DNA of 64,000 nucleotides from Ohtaekwangia sp036568665 (lineage in GTDB: Bacteria > Bacteroidota > Bacteroidia > Cytophagales > Cyclobacteriaceae), in assembly GCF_036568665.1 (NCBI RefSeq), contig NZ_DATCSD010000050.1:43317-107316 (forward strand). Direction: 5' to 3'. How positions within the stretch are numbered: the first letter of the stretch is position 1; each line of letters starts with the position of its first letter. A program made the translations under genes and the position numbers. Positions 36,697-45,067 of the stretch are shown here, piece after piece. Below the pieces are notes generated by a model that was not told where the DNA came from, ran no database searches, and worked only from the letters and a program-made list of their open reading frames with translations.

Positions 36697-37878
36697 ATGT
36701 CTCATCTGGTGTCAATAGAAATTTTTCACATCAGTTTGCAGCCCCTTTCCTCAATTCAGAATGTATTCAGAATTGCCGCTTTACTTGCCCCCATGTTTCT
36801 ATCAGGTATAGCACTATTTATATGTGCCTTTATTGCGTTTTCGCTTAGCGCGGTTTGTGGTGGTGGCGCGGGACTTCTTATGATCCCTGTGCTGGGTTAT
36901 GTACTTCCGGTAACACAAGTACCGGCAGCACTTTCTATTGGCACGGTATCATCTTCTGCCTCACGCATTATTGTTTTTGCTGCTCGCATACGATGGGATA
37001 TTGTACGATGGTTTGTACCTACAGCTATACCGGCTGTATTTATAGGAGCATGGCTTTTGCGCTTCGTTAACCCGCTATACCTGGAGATCATCATGGGTAT
37101 ATTTCTGATCAGTAATTTACCCTTGCTGTTTCGTAAGGAGAGCAGTAAGAATGATACGCACAAAACATCGCGTGTATTGCTGCTCATTATTGGATTTCTC
37201 GCAGGCTTTCTTTCCGGACTTACCGGTGCTGTGGGCTTGCTGTTCAACCGCTTCTACCTGCGATACGGACTTACGAAAGAAGAGATCGTAGCCACGCGCG
37301 CTGCCAATGAAATGATCCTGCACGTGATCAAGCTGGCACTCTATATATCGTTTGGTCTTATGACCATGAAAGTGTTATTGTTTGGAATTATCGTAGCGAT
37401 AGGCGGACTATTATCCTCACAATTTATGAAATGGGGACTTCCCCGTATCAGTGAATTTTTCTTCCGCAAAGCGGGCTATACTTCCATGGTATTATCTGGT
37501 ATAGTAATGCTGACGCAATCCGGGCAACAATTAATAACAGAGAACAACGCTAACTTTTCATTCGCTCCTGTTTCACAAGGTATAGAATCGAAAATACAAT
37601 GGCAGCAAGCCAACCTGTCTATTGAATTTGAATATGATGGCGGACTGGAATACGAACGCGAGATACCACTCACAGACCTGGCACCCGATCATCAACAATA
37701 TATAGCCTCTCAGCAAGGCAATGCCGACCATGTGCGTATCGAAGAAGTGTTCAGTATGGATAGCCATTCGTATGAGGCCTACTTCTTTGAGAACAATAAA
37801 CTTATCAGGAAAATAGATTTTGCCGTTACACCACGAGGCGAGATGCTATCCGGGATACTGTATCCAACCAGTTTATAA
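36697..37878 (+). CDS. TauE/SafE (TSUP) permease with extra C-terminal domain
   Basis: This 393-residue protein has about eight membrane helices between residues 28 and 280. It carries SAVCGGGAGLLMIPVLGY and, in the second half, LAGFLSGLTGAVGLLFNRFYLR, the paired glycine-rich motifs of the TauE/SafE sulfite/sulfonate exporter family. Residues 285-393 form a soluble domain not usual in the family: a strand-rich stretch ending EAYFFENNKLIRKIDFAVTPRGEML, similar in style to PepSY-like domains (ligand strand, then v-fd--G-ll). The start is uncertain; a later ATG at codon 33 (MFLSGIAL) is possible. The substrate is unknown. Confidence 0.85.
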   Translation: MSHLVSIEIFHISLQPLSSIQNVFRIAALLAPMFLSGIALFICAFIAFSLSAVCGGGAGLLMIPVLGYVLPVTQVPAALSIGTVSSSASRIIVFAARIRWDIVRWFVPTAIPAVFIGAWLLRFVNPLYLEIIMGIFLISNLPLLFRKESSKNDTHKTSRVLLLIIGFLAGFLSGLTGAVGLLFNRFYLRYGLTKEEIVATRAANEMILHVIKLALYISFGLMTMKVLLFGIIVAIGGLLSSQFMKWGLPRISEFFFRKAGYTSMVLSGIVMLTQSGQQLITENNANFSFAPVSQGIESKIQWQQANLSIEFEYDGGLEYEREIPLTDLAPDHQQYIASQQGNADHVRIEEVFSMDSHSYEAYFFENNKLIRKIDFAVTPRGEMLSGILYPTSL

Positions 37879-37967
37879 TTCCGCTTTCATTCATACCCAA
37901 TCGTATGCAGTAAAAATACTGTGGTATACATCATTATACCAACGTCAAAAGCAACGTATAGCTGCTC

Positions 37968-37975
37968 TATTTTTG
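37968..37975 (+). promoter_or_regulatory. Possible -7 box before the SDR gene
   Basis: TATTTTTG matches the -7 consensus exactly and lies 25 bases before the SDR start codon. No TTG is found at the expected upstream distance. Confidence 0.35.
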
Positions 37976-38000
37976 TGTATTATTTATTCAACACAAAGGT

Positions 38001-38744
38001 ATGAACAAGTTTAAAGGAAAAACAGTAGTAATAACAGGCGGTAACAGCGGTATAGGCTATGCCACAGCAAAAGAATTTAAGGAACAGGGTGCTACCGTGA
38101 TCATCACCGGACGCAGAAAAGAAGCTATACAGGAGGCCGCACAATCTTTAGGAATAACCGGCATAGTGGCTGATCAATCAAAAGTAACCGATACAGAAGC
38201 ACTCGCTGCACAGGTGAGCAAAGAGTTTGGTAAAGTAGATATACTCTTTATCAACGCAGGCGTGGTAACAGCTTCTACTATTGAATTGGCTACTGAAGCA
38301 CAGTACGACAACATGATGGATATAAATCTGCGTGGAGCTTTTTTTACACTAAGCAAATTTATACCGCATCTGGCGGATGGCGCATCCGTTGTGTTTCTCT
38401 CATCTAACACGGCAAGCATGACCAGAGCCGGATCATCGATTTATAGTGCCAGCAAGGCAGCACTCAATTCGATTATGAAGACTGCAGCGGTGGAACTCGC
38501 TCCGCGCAACATCAGAGTAAACTCCGTAAGCCCCGGTCCTACTGAAACCGAGATCATCGACAAAATGGGATTTGATGAACAAACTGTAAAAGCTATAAAA
38601 GAAGATCTCATTACAAAGATACCGTTGCACAAAATTGCCAGCGCAGCAGATATAGCCAGTATGGTAGCCTATATATGCGGAGACGCTTCCAGTTTCATCA
38701 CCGGCTCTAATATCATTATGGATGGAGGCATGGTGCTGGGGTAG
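38001..38744 (+). CDS. Short-chain dehydrogenase/reductase (SDR)
   Basis: This 247-residue classical SDR has the cofactor motif TGGNSGIG at residues 12-19, TGRRK (NADP preference) after the second strand, INAGV in place of NNAG near residue 87, a catalytic Ser in FLSSNTASM and YSASK near residue 150. The C-terminus has SSFITGSNIIMDGGMVLG, typical of the family. It is a complete enzyme of unknown substrate. Its end is followed by an intergenic repeat of the GTTAATCGTTAT type. Confidence 0.93.
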   Translation: MNKFKGKTVVITGGNSGIGYATAKEFKEQGATVIITGRRKEAIQEAAQSLGITGIVADQSKVTDTEALAAQVSKEFGKVDILFINAGVVTASTIELATEAQYDNMMDINLRGAFFTLSKFIPHLADGASVVFLSSNTASMTRAGSSIYSASKAALNSIMKTAAVELAPRNIRVNSVSPGPTETEIIDKMGFDEQTVKAIKEDLITKIPLHKIASAADIASMVAYICGDASSFITGSNIIMDGGMVLG

Positions 38745-38746
38745 TT

Positions 38747-38785
38747 CGTGTCGTTAATCGTTATTAGTTAACCGTTAATAGTTGT
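38747..38785 (+). repeat. GTTAATCGTTAT-type intergenic repeat
   Basis: Directly after the SDR stop come variants of a short unit: CGTTAATCGTTATT, AGTTAACCGTTAATAG, then TTGTTCGTG. The same units occur in reverse orientation at 38906-38940 and again at 61516-61590, always between convergent genes. Confidence 0.6.
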
Positions 38786-38905
38786 TCGTGTGTGTGAAAT
38801 CCATTTGCACGGAGTAATACAAAGGAGACGCAGAGTTATACAAAGCATAATTCTGCGTCACTTGGCTCCCGATAGCTATAGGGCTAACACACTCACTCCT
38901 CACAC

Positions 38906-38940
38906 CCACGATTAACGGATAACAATTAACTATTAACACT
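38906..38940 (-). repeat. GTTAATCGTTAT-type intergenic repeat reaching into a stop codon
   Basis: On the minus strand this reads GTTAATAGTTAATTGTTAT, then CCGTTAATCGTG. It begins inside the preceding gene: its first 12 bases, GTTAATAGTTAA, encode the last residues Val-Asn-Ser and the stop of the molybdopterin dehydrogenase subunit. Confidence 0.6.
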
Positions 38941-41097
38941 TCCCAGATCAAACGGCAGCGTTCTCACGCGCACTCCCGTTAGATCAGCAACAGCATTTGT
39001 CAAGGCAGGAGCAAACGGAGGCAGGGCAGGCTCTCCTACTCCTCCTGCCTTTTCTTCATTGTTCATAATATATACTTCTATAGGGGGCGTGTCGGTTAAG
39101 CGCGGCAAAGTATATTTATCGAGATTCGTCTCTGCTACTTTGCCATCTTCAAAATGTATAGCGTGTTTTACTGCAGCACCTAATGCCATTACAACACTTC
39201 CTTCCACCTGCGCGCGAATAATGTCAGGATTAACATACCAGCCGCAGTCTATCACAACAAACACCTTATCAATTGCTATACTTCCATTTCCCTTCTTCGA
39301 AACTTTCACCACCTCTCCCACGATACTCCAATATCCTTCCGTAAAAGCCACACCCCATCCATCATGCTTCTTCTTTCCGCGCCATCCGCTGAACTCTTCC
39401 AGTTTATCCATCAGTGCTGTATATCGTGGCGTGGTCACATGACGCCTGCGAAAATCGAACGGATCAACGGCAGCTTTTATAGCCAGCTCATCCAGAAAAC
39501 TTTCATAGGCAAATACATTGGTAGATAAAGATATGGAACGCCACCACATCACAGGTATAGGAGCATGCAAAGGAATAATGGCAGAACTTACCTGAGGAAT
39601 GGCTTCTATAAGAGGTTGCCACAAACCTTCCAGTATATCCCGCTGTGGAGATATAGTGGTTGGTGGTTTTACTTCCCACCCCAGGTTTTGCCCGGCACGT
39701 CTCGAATCAAATGCCTGTATCTTTCCCAACTCATTTAATACTGCCCGACATCTATATACTGCTCCCGGCCGATAAGGTCCTGTGCGCATATCATCCTCCC
39801 GTGTCCAGATAACTTGCACGGGTGCTTTGATGTGCTGTGATATAATCACTGCTTCATGTGGATAATCCGGTGAAGCTTTTCTTCCAAAACCACCACCGAG
39901 AAAAGTCATGTTTACTTCCACTTTCTCTACCGGTAAATTGAGCCTCGCACTAATATCTTCCTGTATCCAGAGTACATCCTGTATCGGGCCCCAGATGGTA
40001 CACGAATCTTCTTTTACATCGGCAATACAATTAACCGGTTCCATACAACAGTGCGACTGGTATGGCGTTTCATATATAGCCTCTGCCTGCATAGATGCCT
40101 GCCGGTATAGTTGCTCAAACTTTTCAGCCGCTGGTAAATTGATAGTTTCCCTTTTCGCATCTTCATGCATCTGGGTATATAACTGCTCCGAGCTATATTT
40201 CTCAAAGTCGGTATCATCCCATACTATACGAAGTAATTTTCTCCCTTGTATAGCAGCCCAGGAGTTGGTAGCAACAACAGCAACGCCTTCCTGCTCATGG
40301 CCCAATACAATACGTCCTGTTTTAAATACGTGTGTAACGCCCGGTACTTTTCGTGTTTCGGTATCATCAAAGCTTTTTACTTTGCCGGCATATCGCGGGC
40401 TGCGTTCTACAACCGCATAGTGCATGCCCGGTAATTTTTTATCAAGACCAAAGATGGCAGCACCATTTACTTTGAGCGGAGTATCTTTCCGGGGAAGAGG
40501 CTTTCGCACAACTTTATAGTCTTTAATCTTCTTCAACGGTACGGCTACGGGCGGTGTCAGATGCGAAGCTTCTTCTACGAGTTCGCCATAGTGATATTGG
40601 TTACCGGTAGGTTTGTGAATGACCTTTCCTTCTTCGGCATAACAGGTGGCTACAGGCACGTTCCATTTTTTAGCGGCCGCGGAGATCAGCATCTCACGCG
40701 AAGTTGCACTCAGCTCCAGCAATTGCTGATACGAACCGCGAATGGTAACGCTGCCATCGTAGATCGTTAGCAGACTTTTATACCTGCGCTGTATGCCCGT
40801 GGGCGATACAATATTTACCTGGTCTATGTTTACTTCCAGCTCTTCTGCTATGATCTGCGGAACCGACTGATAAGAGCCCTGCCCCATCTCGGCACGATGG
40901 TATACCAGCGTTACTTTTCCCGAAGTATCAATGCTGATCCAGGCATTGAGTGCGACAGACGAACTGTTCACTTCATTTATATTAATAACCTTTCCTGCTG
41001 TTGCTGAGGTTGCCATACTATATCCCAGCGCCAACGCGGCCCCGGAATAACCCGACAGTTTGATAAAGTTTCTTCGTGTAATGGCAGATCGCTTCAT
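38926..41097 (-). CDS. Tat-exported molybdopterin dehydrogenase large subunit (xanthine dehydrogenase family)
   Basis: This 723-residue protein belongs to the isoquinoline 1-oxidoreductase beta / aldehyde oxidase branch. The N-terminus has a twin-arginine signal, TRRNFIKLSGYSGAALALG, followed by two large domains. Molybdopterin-cytosine-dinucleotide contacts are visible in FLGGGFGRKASPDYPHEA near residue 400 and in AGGVGEPALPPFAPALTNA near the end, which contains the catalytic Glu. Such subunits normally work with a small 2Fe-2S subunit, often with a cytochrome, encoded beside them. Neither is present here, so the partner must be elsewhere. The gene end is formed by an intergenic repeat. Confidence 0.92.
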   Translation of the reverse strand: MKRSAITRRNFIKLSGYSGAALALGYSMATSATAGKVININEVNSSSVALNAWISIDTSGKVTLVYHRAEMGQGSYQSVPQIIAEELEVNIDQVNIVSPTGIQRRYKSLLTIYDGSVTIRGSYQQLLELSATSREMLISAAAKKWNVPVATCYAEEGKVIHKPTGNQYHYGELVEEASHLTPPVAVPLKKIKDYKVVRKPLPRKDTPLKVNGAAIFGLDKKLPGMHYAVVERSPRYAGKVKSFDDTETRKVPGVTHVFKTGRIVLGHEQEGVAVVATNSWAAIQGRKLLRIVWDDTDFEKYSSEQLYTQMHEDAKRETINLPAAEKFEQLYRQASMQAEAIYETPYQSHCCMEPVNCIADVKEDSCTIWGPIQDVLWIQEDISARLNLPVEKVEVNMTFLGGGFGRKASPDYPHEAVIISQHIKAPVQVIWTREDDMRTGPYRPGAVYRCRAVLNELGKIQAFDSRRAGQNLGWEVKPPTTISPQRDILEGLWQPLIEAIPQVSSAIIPLHAPIPVMWWRSISLSTNVFAYESFLDELAIKAAVDPFDFRRRHVTTPRYTALMDKLEEFSGWRGKKKHDGWGVAFTEGYWSIVGEVVKVSKKGNGSIAIDKVFVVIDCGWYVNPDIIRAQVEGSVVMALGAAVKHAIHFEDGKVAETNLDKYTLPRLTDTPPIEVYIMNNEEKAGGVGEPALPPFAPALTNAVADLTGVRVRTLPFDLGSVNS

Positions 41098-41274
41098 ATA
41101 CAGTCGTCTTTTGGTCTATGAAGTTATACCTGAAAATCCAGCGCAGGGCATCTGAATGACAACGTGCCGAATATTATTGATGAAAGGAACGCTATACCCG
41201 GTTACAGAACAAAGCACCGCTCAGGCCGAATTAGTTTGGAGTTGTTGAGGGGCGCCTTTAACTTACTGACTTGT

Positions 41275-42366
41275 ATGACGAGAAGTAACAAACTCCGCTG
41301 GACGCAACTGGGTATTATTACCATCGCTTGGCTGTTGTTAGCCATTTTCATGACGGTGTACGATCACCTCGTGCTGCACTCGGCCTACTCAACCGGAATA
41401 CAGGAGCAATATTCATTTTTACTCTCCATGTTCTTTAATATGGGCTCAGCCTTGATGGGCTCGCTGCTGGGAGGAAGTTTCCTGGTGTTTTATGTCAATG
41501 TAAAATTTCAGGACAAACCGTATGGCTATACGGTTGCGGCAGTTATCCTGTGGTATATTGTCGTTATATCACTCATTATGTTAACGCTGGGGCTGGTAGC
41601 CGTGCCGTTGCGTACCGGCAAACCTTTCTTTGACCCGGCATCACAGGAAGCATTCAGTAATTTTCTGCACGATACTTCTCGCACTAAAAATATTATGTAC
41701 TGGCTGGTGGTTGTGGCCTTCACACAACTTGTACTACAGATCAACAATAAATTCGGGCAAGGTGTATTCTGGAAAATTATCCGCGGATTATATAACACAC
41801 CTCGTGAAGAGACACGCATCTTTATGTTTCTCGACCTGAACGCATCTACTACCATAGCAGAGACGCTGGGGAATGAAAAGTACCACGAGCTCCTGAAGGA
41901 CTTCTTTGCTGACATAACATATCCGATCCTGGAGAACAAAGGCGAGATATACCAATATGTAGGCGATGAAGTAGTAGTAGCCTGGACTTATAGGGATGGC
42001 GTTGAGAACAATCATTGCATCAAGTGCTTCTTCGATATCAAGCAACACATTAACAAGAACGAGGCCATGTATAAACAACGTTATGGTCTGGTGCCCTCTT
42101 TCAAGGCGGGTATTCACTGTGGCAAAGTAATAGCCGGTGAGATCGGCATCATCAAGCGTGATATTACTTACTCAGGCGATGTATTGAATACTACCTCGCG
42201 TATTCAGCAGCTCTGCAAGGAGTTTAAAAAAGAACTCATCGTATCAGGCGAGGTACTCTCCGAGCTTCGTTTACCGGAAAGCTATCGCACTAATCCTTTG
42301 GGCTCGATTCAGCTACGGGGTAAAGAAAAGCATATATTGGTGAACGAGCTTTCTGCCGGTGCATAA
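41275..42366 (+). CDS. Membrane-bound class III nucleotide cyclase
   Basis: This 363-residue protein starts at the ATG of MTRSNKLRWTQL; the open frame extends back to a GTG at 41164, which is less likely. Four membrane helices (about residues 10-30, 50-75, 85-110, 140-160) precede a C-terminal cyclase domain. That domain has a metal-binding Asp in MFLDLNAST, a second in YQYVGDEVVVAW (GDE instead of GDG), and the catalytic Asn/Arg in GDVLNTTSR. Gln replaces the usual purine-selecting Lys before GDE, as in the other cyclase of this window. It is likely a sensor that makes a cyclic nucleotide in response to a membrane signal. Confidence 0.87.
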   Translation: MTRSNKLRWTQLGIITIAWLLLAIFMTVYDHLVLHSAYSTGIQEQYSFLLSMFFNMGSALMGSLLGGSFLVFYVNVKFQDKPYGYTVAAVILWYIVVISLIMLTLGLVAVPLRTGKPFFDPASQEAFSNFLHDTSRTKNIMYWLVVVAFTQLVLQINNKFGQGVFWKIIRGLYNTPREETRIFMFLDLNASTTIAETLGNEKYHELLKDFFADITYPILENKGEIYQYVGDEVVVAWTYRDGVENNHCIKCFFDIKQHINKNEAMYKQRYGLVPSFKAGIHCGKVIAGEIGIIKRDITYSGDVLNTTSRIQQLCKEFKKELIVSGEVLSELRLPESYRTNPLGSIQLRGKEKHILVNELSAGA

Positions 42367-42408
42367 TTCTATTTTATCTTCGCCCCCTTTGTATACTCTA
42401 TAAAAGTA

Positions 42409-42436
42409 AATATGCCAGGCTATAGCCCGGCATATT
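42409..42436. terminator. Hairpin between convergent genes
   Basis: AATATGCC-A-GGC, loop TATA, GCC-C-GGCATATT: an 11-pair stem with one internal mismatch. It lies between the convergent cyclase and GH8 genes and could end transcription from both sides, although neither side has a long T run. Confidence 0.45.
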
Positions 42437-42465
42437 GCAATTATAAAACATCCACTATAAGAACT

Positions 42466-45027
42466 TTATTTTCTTACTACCTGAAACGTACTGCTAAATC
42501 CGGCACCGCTGATAGTGATATAGTATATCCCGGTTTTCCAGCCTGAAACATCAATGCTGCGTGCCGTTGAGTTGTTTCGCTGTTCGAGTACTGTTATACC
42601 CTGAGCATTCTTTACCACCACAGCGTGTTGCGTTGCTCCTGCCGGTATCGTATAGCTGAATTGATCTTCAACCGGATTCGGATATACGCGAAGTGAAACA
42701 CTTTCTTCAGCGGTGGCACTGGCTGCGCGTGCTGTTCCGGATACAATTCCATACGTGAATTTCTCCCAGGCATCGATCGCCGGGCGCGTGCAGGTCATCG
42801 CCTGCGCACCATTCTCGGACGATATATAGAATGTATTATTGCCGCGCAGGGAAATAGTGCCATCACTGTTGGTGATCCAGTCAAACTTCTCCCAATCCTG
42901 TACAGCAGGACGATTACAGGTAATGGCCTGCTCACCATTTTCAGAAGATATATACTTGCCAACATTCTGCAGCGCAACCTTGCCACCACCAGCGTCCACT
43001 ACCAGGAACTGGTTCCAGTTTTGTATAGCCGTAGCGTTGCACCACATCGGGCCTTCCCCATTCTTGGAGCTTACATACTGATTGTTTACACCACGCAGCC
43101 ACACAGTTTGCCCGATAGGAACGACAGCCGTGGTCTGCACGTTGATCTTCACTTCCGTATAACTGTTCCAGAGGTTCACGGAATTTCCATGTCCTACTAT
43201 ACGAACGTACTTTCCGGTTTTAGCAGTAAACGAGAAGGTCTGCAATGCCAGCGATGTGCCGCTGCTTACCTGCCCGGTAGCAGCAGCAGTCCATGCGTTG
43301 CCATCCGTTGACACCAATACATCAAAGGTAGATGTACGCACGTTGCCGCTATAGAAAGCAATCTGCACTCCGGTAACAGATGCAGTATTGCCGAGACAGA
43401 ATTGTATCCACTGGCCATCTCCTTCGGCTGACCAGCGTGTAGCCAGGTTGTTGTCGAGTACATTGGCTGGTATATTTCCATCATTCGCACTGGCGGTAAC
43501 CGGCTCGCAGGCTGCACTGCCAATCGTGATAGCAATGGCAGCAGAGGTTGTGACAGCACCTGTGTTGTCGGTTGCCTTCCCGGTTAGAGAATACGAACCG
43601 GCTGTTGCACCGGACCATGTATAGCTATAGGGAGCAGATGTATCTTCACCCAGTTTAGTAGTACCTGCATAAAATTCTACCTTCGAAACTGTGCCGTCAC
43701 TGTCCGATGCATTAGCGGTGATATTCACAGAAGCACCCGTAGCAAATGTAGCATTGTTCGCGGGTGCGGTGATACTCACAACGGGCGGGGTATTGGTCGG
43801 ACCCGACTGTACTGGCTTCCACCAGTTACCGGATATATAGAGCATGCACAGCATATTGTAGGTATCTTCAAAGTATCCTTCCTGCATGTTCCTGATAGTA
43901 TTCCAGCCGCTGTTCAAAAATTGCTGATGGGAGGCATCACAAGTAGCAGCCGCTACTATAGGGGCTATAAATACAGCCGTCTGGTAATTGGAACCTGAAA
44001 GCGGAGTACCATCGAGATTATACCCGGCACGAATATTTGCCGGATTTCCACCGGTAGCATTTTTACTCCACGTAACAATCTTGTTAGCAATAGTCTTGGC
44101 GTTGTTGGTGCTGTACTGTGCGTAGTCCATTACAACCCGCAGCGGTACACGACAGGCATTGTAATAATATTTACCGGTAGTAGGCCCTTCATCTTCCTGC
44201 GGCTGATACGGTGGCGCAGGCTGCGGTGTACTATACATGACAAAATCAGAGATCAACCCGGTGGCAGAAGAATAATTCGTGATGATCTGGTTATATACCG
44301 AATAGAGATTATTGGCAAGATCATCCCAAATCGTTTCACCGGTGTGATTCTTAAAAGCATGTATATGATCGAACATCCAGTCGGAAGGACGTGTGCTATA
44401 GATATCATTACCGGCATCATCCGACAGTCGCAGACGCAATGCCGAGCTGATATAGCTTGCCTTCAACCCGTTGGTGATCATCTTCTTCGCGGCATCCAGG
44501 TAATTGATCGTACCTGTTGATCCCCACTGGTAATGCGCCAGTAAAAGCGAGTATGCTATATCCATATCACCATCGGTAGCGGAGCCTATATTTCTCGAAT
44601 TTTCATCAGGAAACACCTGCCATTGCATCAGGTTGTTGTTATTCACGCTGCGATGTGTATCATACATCCGGTATAATCCATCATAGTACGTTTTAGCATT
44701 GGCATCATAGCCTGCCATCAGCACGGTGATGAGCATACCGTATCCGTGCGCTTCCGAGTTGGTAATCGCTTCTGCACTTCCGCCTGTACTATTGGCACGT
44801 ACATAGTATCGCTGCGAGTTTACAGTCGATTGTCGCAAGTGTGCCGACTTCCAGTAATTATAGTACGCGGCTACATCGCTGTTCAGTGTAGCCTGCGTTA
44901 CGTGATTGGGCTTGATACATCCCGGCCAAGTTACAGCTTGCGGAAAAGGTTTATTCTGTGCCAGTACCACGTGCGTCAACAGGCAACTGACGATGAGTAT
45001 AATCGTTGACTTATTAATCATATTCAT
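42466..45027 (-). CDS. Secreted GH8 family glycoside hydrolase with Ig-like, discoidin, fascin-like and T9SS domains
   Basis: This 853-residue enzyme has a signal cleaved after VVLA (residue 23). Residues 25-405 form a glycoside hydrolase family 8 domain: the general acid Glu lies in TNSEAHGYGMLI and the Asp region in SATDGDMDIAYSLLLAHYQWG. Family 8 inverting enzymes cut beta-1,4 glucan, chitosan or xylan. Then follow an Ig-like module (415-505, VSITAPANNATFATG), an F5/8 discoidin domain (508-640), a fascin-like beta-trefoil (645-775, repeated NQYVSSKNGEGPMWCN units), and a T9SS type A tail (YPNPVEDQF...GIYYITI). The last three modules are nearly identical to those of the next gene. Confidence 0.93.
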   Translation of the reverse strand: MNMINKSTIILIVSCLLTHVVLAQNKPFPQAVTWPGCIKPNHVTQATLNSDVAAYYNYWKSAHLRQSTVNSQRYYVRANSTGGSAEAITNSEAHGYGMLITVLMAGYDANAKTYYDGLYRMYDTHRSVNNNNLMQWQVFPDENSRNIGSATDGDMDIAYSLLLAHYQWGSTGTINYLDAAKKMITNGLKASYISSALRLRLSDDAGNDIYSTRPSDWMFDHIHAFKNHTGETIWDDLANNLYSVYNQIITNYSSATGLISDFVMYSTPQPAPPYQPQEDEGPTTGKYYYNACRVPLRVVMDYAQYSTNNAKTIANKIVTWSKNATGGNPANIRAGYNLDGTPLSGSNYQTAVFIAPIVAAATCDASHQQFLNSGWNTIRNMQEGYFEDTYNMLCMLYISGNWWKPVQSGPTNTPPVVSITAPANNATFATGASVNITANASDSDGTVSKVEFYAGTTKLGEDTSAPYSYTWSGATAGSYSLTGKATDNTGAVTTSAAIAITIGSAACEPVTASANDGNIPANVLDNNLATRWSAEGDGQWIQFCLGNTASVTGVQIAFYSGNVRTSTFDVLVSTDGNAWTAAATGQVSSGTSLALQTFSFTAKTGKYVRIVGHGNSVNLWNSYTEVKINVQTTAVVPIGQTVWLRGVNNQYVSSKNGEGPMWCNATAIQNWNQFLVVDAGGGKVALQNVGKYISSENGEQAITCNRPAVQDWEKFDWITNSDGTISLRGNNTFYISSENGAQAMTCTRPAIDAWEKFTYGIVSGTARAASATAEESVSLRVYPNPVEDQFSYTIPAGATQHAVVVKNAQGITVLEQRNNSTARSIDVSGWKTGIYYITISGAGFSSTFQVVRK

Positions 45028-45067
45028 ATCTACAACTGGTATATATCGTGTATATCGCTATGAATCT

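Noticed and set aside
41164..41274. N-terminal extension of the membrane cyclase from a GTG codon
   Set aside because: The start codon is GTG, the 37 extra residues have no family match, and a better placed ATG begins just before the first membrane helix.
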